64,000 bases of DNA from assembly GCF_000719285.1 (NCBI RefSeq), contig NZ_JOFS01000017.1, positions 1 through 64,000 of the forward strand, read 5' to 3'. This document shows, piece after piece, positions 62,116 to 64,000 of this stretch (the first letter of the stretch is position 1; each line of letters opens with the position of its first letter). This DNA comes from Streptomyces bicolor (GTDB lineage Bacteria; Actinomycetota; Actinomycetes; Streptomycetales; Streptomycetaceae). Made by a program: the position numbers and the translations under genes. The notes under the pieces were generated by a model, which was given only the letters and a program-made list of their open reading frames with translations, did not search any database and was not told the DNA's origin.

Positions 62116-62145
62116 AGTGTACGTGGTCCCGGGCGCCCCGTCGAA
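62116..62145 (-). promoter_or_regulatory. Candidate promoter of tRNA-Trp-secE-nusG
   Basis: Minus strand: TTCGAC (62140-62145), 18-base spacer, TACACT (62116-62121). It would start the transcript about 80 bases before the tRNA 5' end. Confidence 0.45.
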
Positions 62146-62314
62146 CAGAAAGTGGCCGATGAGGGCTTGGTTGGCGGAAGATCGCCCGGAGTTCGGCGGT
62201 GCGACGGCGCAAGATCGCCCTGGCCGCGGGCCCGATCCGGACGAATGTTCAACCGATGTTCAGTCTGTGAAACCCGCATGCCGCCCGCGTTTCCGGTCTG
62301 AAACCATGGGCCCC

Positions 62315-63541
62315 ATGAGCGCTGCAACCCCTCCCACCGAGCGCCGGGTCTCCGCCCGAGTCGGCGCGATCTCCGAGTCCGCCACCCTCGCCGTGGACGC
62401 CAAGGCCAAGGCCCTCAAGGCCGCCGGGCGACCGGTGATCGGCTTCGGCGCCGGTGAGCCCGACTTCCCGACCCCGGACTACATCGTCGAGGCCGCCATC
62501 GAGGCCTGCAAGAACCCGAAGTACCACCGCTACACCCCGGCCGGCGGCCTGCCCGAGCTGAAGGCCGCGATCGCCGCGAAGACGCTGCGGGACTCCGGCT
62601 ACGAGCCCGACGTCTCCCAGATCCTGGTCACCAACGGCGGCAAGCAGGCCATCTACGAAGCTTTCGCCGCGATCCTCGACCCGGGCGACGAGGTCATCGT
62701 TCCGGCCCCGTACTGGACGACGTACCCCGAGTCGATCCGCCTCGCCGGCGGTGTCCCGGTCGAGGTCGTCGCCGACGAGACGACCGGCTACCGCGTCTCG
62801 GTCGAGCAGCTGGAGGCGGCCCGCACCGAGAAGACGAAGGTCGTCCTGTTCGTCTCCCCGTCCAACCCGACCGGAGCGGTCTACAGCGAGGCCGAGACCG
62901 AGGCGATCGGCCGCTGGGCCGTCGAGCACGGCCTGTGGGTGATGACGGACGAGATCTACGAGCACCTGGTCTACGGCGACGCGGTGTCCGTGTCGCTGCC
63001 CGCGGTCCTGCCGGAGCTGCGCGACAAGTGCATCGTGGTCAACGGTGTCGCCAAGACGTACGCCATGACGGGCTGGCGGGTCGGCTGGATCATCGGCCCG
63101 AAGGACGTCGTCAAGGCCGCGACGAACCTGCAGTCGCACGCCACGTCGAACGTCTCGAACGTGGCGCAGGTGGCCGCCCTCGCCGCCGTCTCCGGCGACC
63201 TGGACGCCGTCGCGAAGATGCGCGAGGCCTTCGACCGCCGCCGCAAGACGATCGTGCGGATGCTCAACGAGATCGACGGCGTGGTCTGCCCGGAGCCCGA
63301 GGGCGCCTTCTACGCCTACCCCTCGGTGAAGGCCCTCATCGGCAAGGAGATCCGCGGCAAGCGCCCGCAGGACTCGGTCGAGCTGGCCGCGCTCATCCTG
63401 GAGGAGGCCGAGGTCGCGGTGGTCCCGGGCGAGGCCTTCGGCACGCCGGGCTATCTGCGGCTGTCGTACGCGCTCGGTGACGAGGACCTCGTCGAGGGCG
63501 TGAGCCGGATCCAGAAGCTGCTGGCGGAGGCCAGGGACTGA
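62315..63541 (+). CDS. aspC: Pyridoxal-phosphate aspartate aminotransferase (class I)
   Basis: A 408-residue PLP enzyme that exchanges the amino group between aspartate and 2-oxoglutarate. [48 protein letters not shown] (substrate and cofactor binding) and [17 protein letters not shown] (the PLP-binding lysine) are in order, with [13 protein letters not shown] near the end. The family is the 1-beta subgroup, with possible prephenate aminotransferase activity in some members. ATG 62315 gives the usual length; ATG 62306 adds three residues. No clear ribosome-binding site is seen. It ends in a strong terminator. Confidence 0.95.
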   Translation: MSAATPPTERRVSARVGAISESATLAVDAKAKALKAAGRPVIGFGAGEPDFPTPDYIVEAAIEACKNPKYHRYTPAGGLPELKAAIAAKTLRDSGYEPDVSQILVTNGGKQAIYEAFAAILDPGDEVIVPAPYWTTYPESIRLAGGVPVEVVADETTGYRVSVEQLEAARTEKTKVVLFVSPSNPTGAVYSEAETEAIGRWAVEHGLWVMTDEIYEHLVYGDAVSVSLPAVLPELRDKCIVVNGVAKTYAMTGWRVGWIIGPKDVVKAATNLQSHATSNVSNVAQVAALAAVSGDLDAVAKMREAFDRRRKTIVRMLNEIDGVVCPEPEGAFYAYPSVKALIGKEIRGKRPQDSVELAALILEEAEVAVVPGEAFGTPGYLRLSYALGDEDLVEGVSRIQKLLAEARD

Positions 63542-63555
63542 GGTCCGTCGCTGTC

Positions 63556-63594
63556 ATGAGGCACCTCCGGATTTCGGAGGTGCCTCATTTGTTT
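63556..63594 (+). terminator. Intrinsic terminator after aspC
   Basis: Perfect 14-bp arms (63556-63569, 63575-63588) with loop GATTT, followed by TTGTTT, 15 bases after the stop. Confidence 0.85.
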
Positions 63595-63661
63595 GTGCGA
63601 GCAAGACCACTAAAGGGGAAACCGCTACCGGGACGGCGGACACGTACGGCAGGATCCTGGA

Positions 63662-64000
63662 ATGGAGCGTGTACGTGATGTCTCTGAACTGCCGAAAGCC
63701 CATCTGCACCTGCACTTCACCGGCTCTATGCGGCCGGCGACCCTGCTGGAACTGGCCGACAAATACGGGGTGCGTCTGCCGGAGGCGCTGACCGACGCGC
63801 TGACCAGCGGGGAGCCGCCGAAGCTGCGGGCGACGGACGAGCGGGGCTGGTTCCGCTTCCAGCGTCTGTACGACTCGGCGCGCTCGTGCCTGCGGCAGCC
63901 GGAGGACATCCAGCGGCTGGTCAGGGAGGCGGCGGAGGAGGACATCAAGGACGGCGCCGGGTGGCTGGAGATCCAGGTCGACCCGACGTCGTACGCGCCC
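63662..64000 (+). CDS. Adenosine deaminase family protein, 5' part
   Basis: The first 113 codons of a metal-dependent purine deaminase; the rest lies beyond the window. LPKAHLHLHFTGSMRPATLLEL holds the zinc-binding His-x-His and the family start of this Streptomyces subtype. GWFRFQRLYDSARSCL and the following helix DIQRLVREAAEEDIKDG match the barrel's first part. Adenosine to inosine is the likely reaction, but related enzymes act on adenine or aminofutalosine. ATG 63662 is the first start; only a weak ribosome-binding site is seen. It is a separate gene from aspC, which ends in a terminator 68 bases upstream. Confidence 0.88.
   Translation, partial: MERVRDVSELPKAHLHLHFTGSMRPATLLELADKYGVRLPEALTDALTSGEPPKLRATDERGWFRFQRLYDSARSCLRQPEDIQRLVREAAEEDIKDGAGWLEIQVDPTSYAP

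Overview
The window is high-GC actinobacterial DNA. Its gene order matches a Streptomyces chromosome: truA, the rplQ-rpoA-rpsK-rpsM-rpmJ-infA-map-adk-secY-spc-S10 ribosomal block, an accessory region, then tuf-fusA-rpsG-rpsL, rpoC-rpoB, rplL-rplJ, a lipoprotein gene, rplA-rplK, nusG-secE-tRNA-Trp, aspC and an adenosine deaminase. Nearly all housekeeping genes are on the minus strand. GTG and TTG starts are frequent, and several protein lengths (RpoB 1161 aa, AspC 408 aa, MetAP 278 aa) agree with what I know of Streptomyces.

Region 1 (1-8.5 kb) holds a GT87-type membrane glycosyltransferase gene cut by the window edge that appears frameshifted, a small membrane-anchored protein, and a tight five-gene minus-strand operon. 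That operon encodes a processive GT2 (cellulose-synthase-like) enzyme, a GH26-like lipoprotein hydrolase, a GT39-like membrane transferase, UDP-glucose dehydrogenase and a dolichol-phosphate-mannose-synthase-like enzyme. It looks like a synthase-dependent exopolysaccharide operon. A TTAC-N5-GTAA palindrome upstream resembles a BldD operator.

Region 2 (8.5-26.1 kb) is the translation, RNA polymerase alpha and Sec block, with translationally coupled junctions and stem-loops at operon boundaries. Three copies of a dispersed GC-rich repeat lie just 3' of rplQ, rpoA and map.

Region 3 (26.6-43.2 kb) is a roughly 17-kb polysaccharide island between rpsJ and tuf. It contains a complete Wzx/Wzy-type set: polyprenyl-phosphate sugar transferase, two GT4-type glycosyltransferases, acetyltransferase, GDP-L-fucose synthase, nucleotide-sugar epimerase and dehydrogenase, Wzx-like flippase, Wzy-like polymerase, and a Wzz/BY-kinase-like protein whose nucleotide-binding site is degenerate. 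Less usual members are a secreted repeat/FN3 protein, a TagD-like cytidylyltransferase and a CDP-alcohol phosphotransferase. Together these suggest a surface glycan carrying a phospho-alcohol group. A small secreted protein of unknown function closes the island.

Region 4 (43.3-64 kb) is the str, rpoBC, rplJL, rplKA and nusG-secE block, with recognisable promoters (rpsL, rpoB), a leader attenuator in front of rplJ and strong intrinsic terminators. It ends with tRNA-Trp(CCA), aspC and a truncated adenosine deaminase gene. I saw no rRNA genes, CRISPR arrays, insertion sequences or phage genes.
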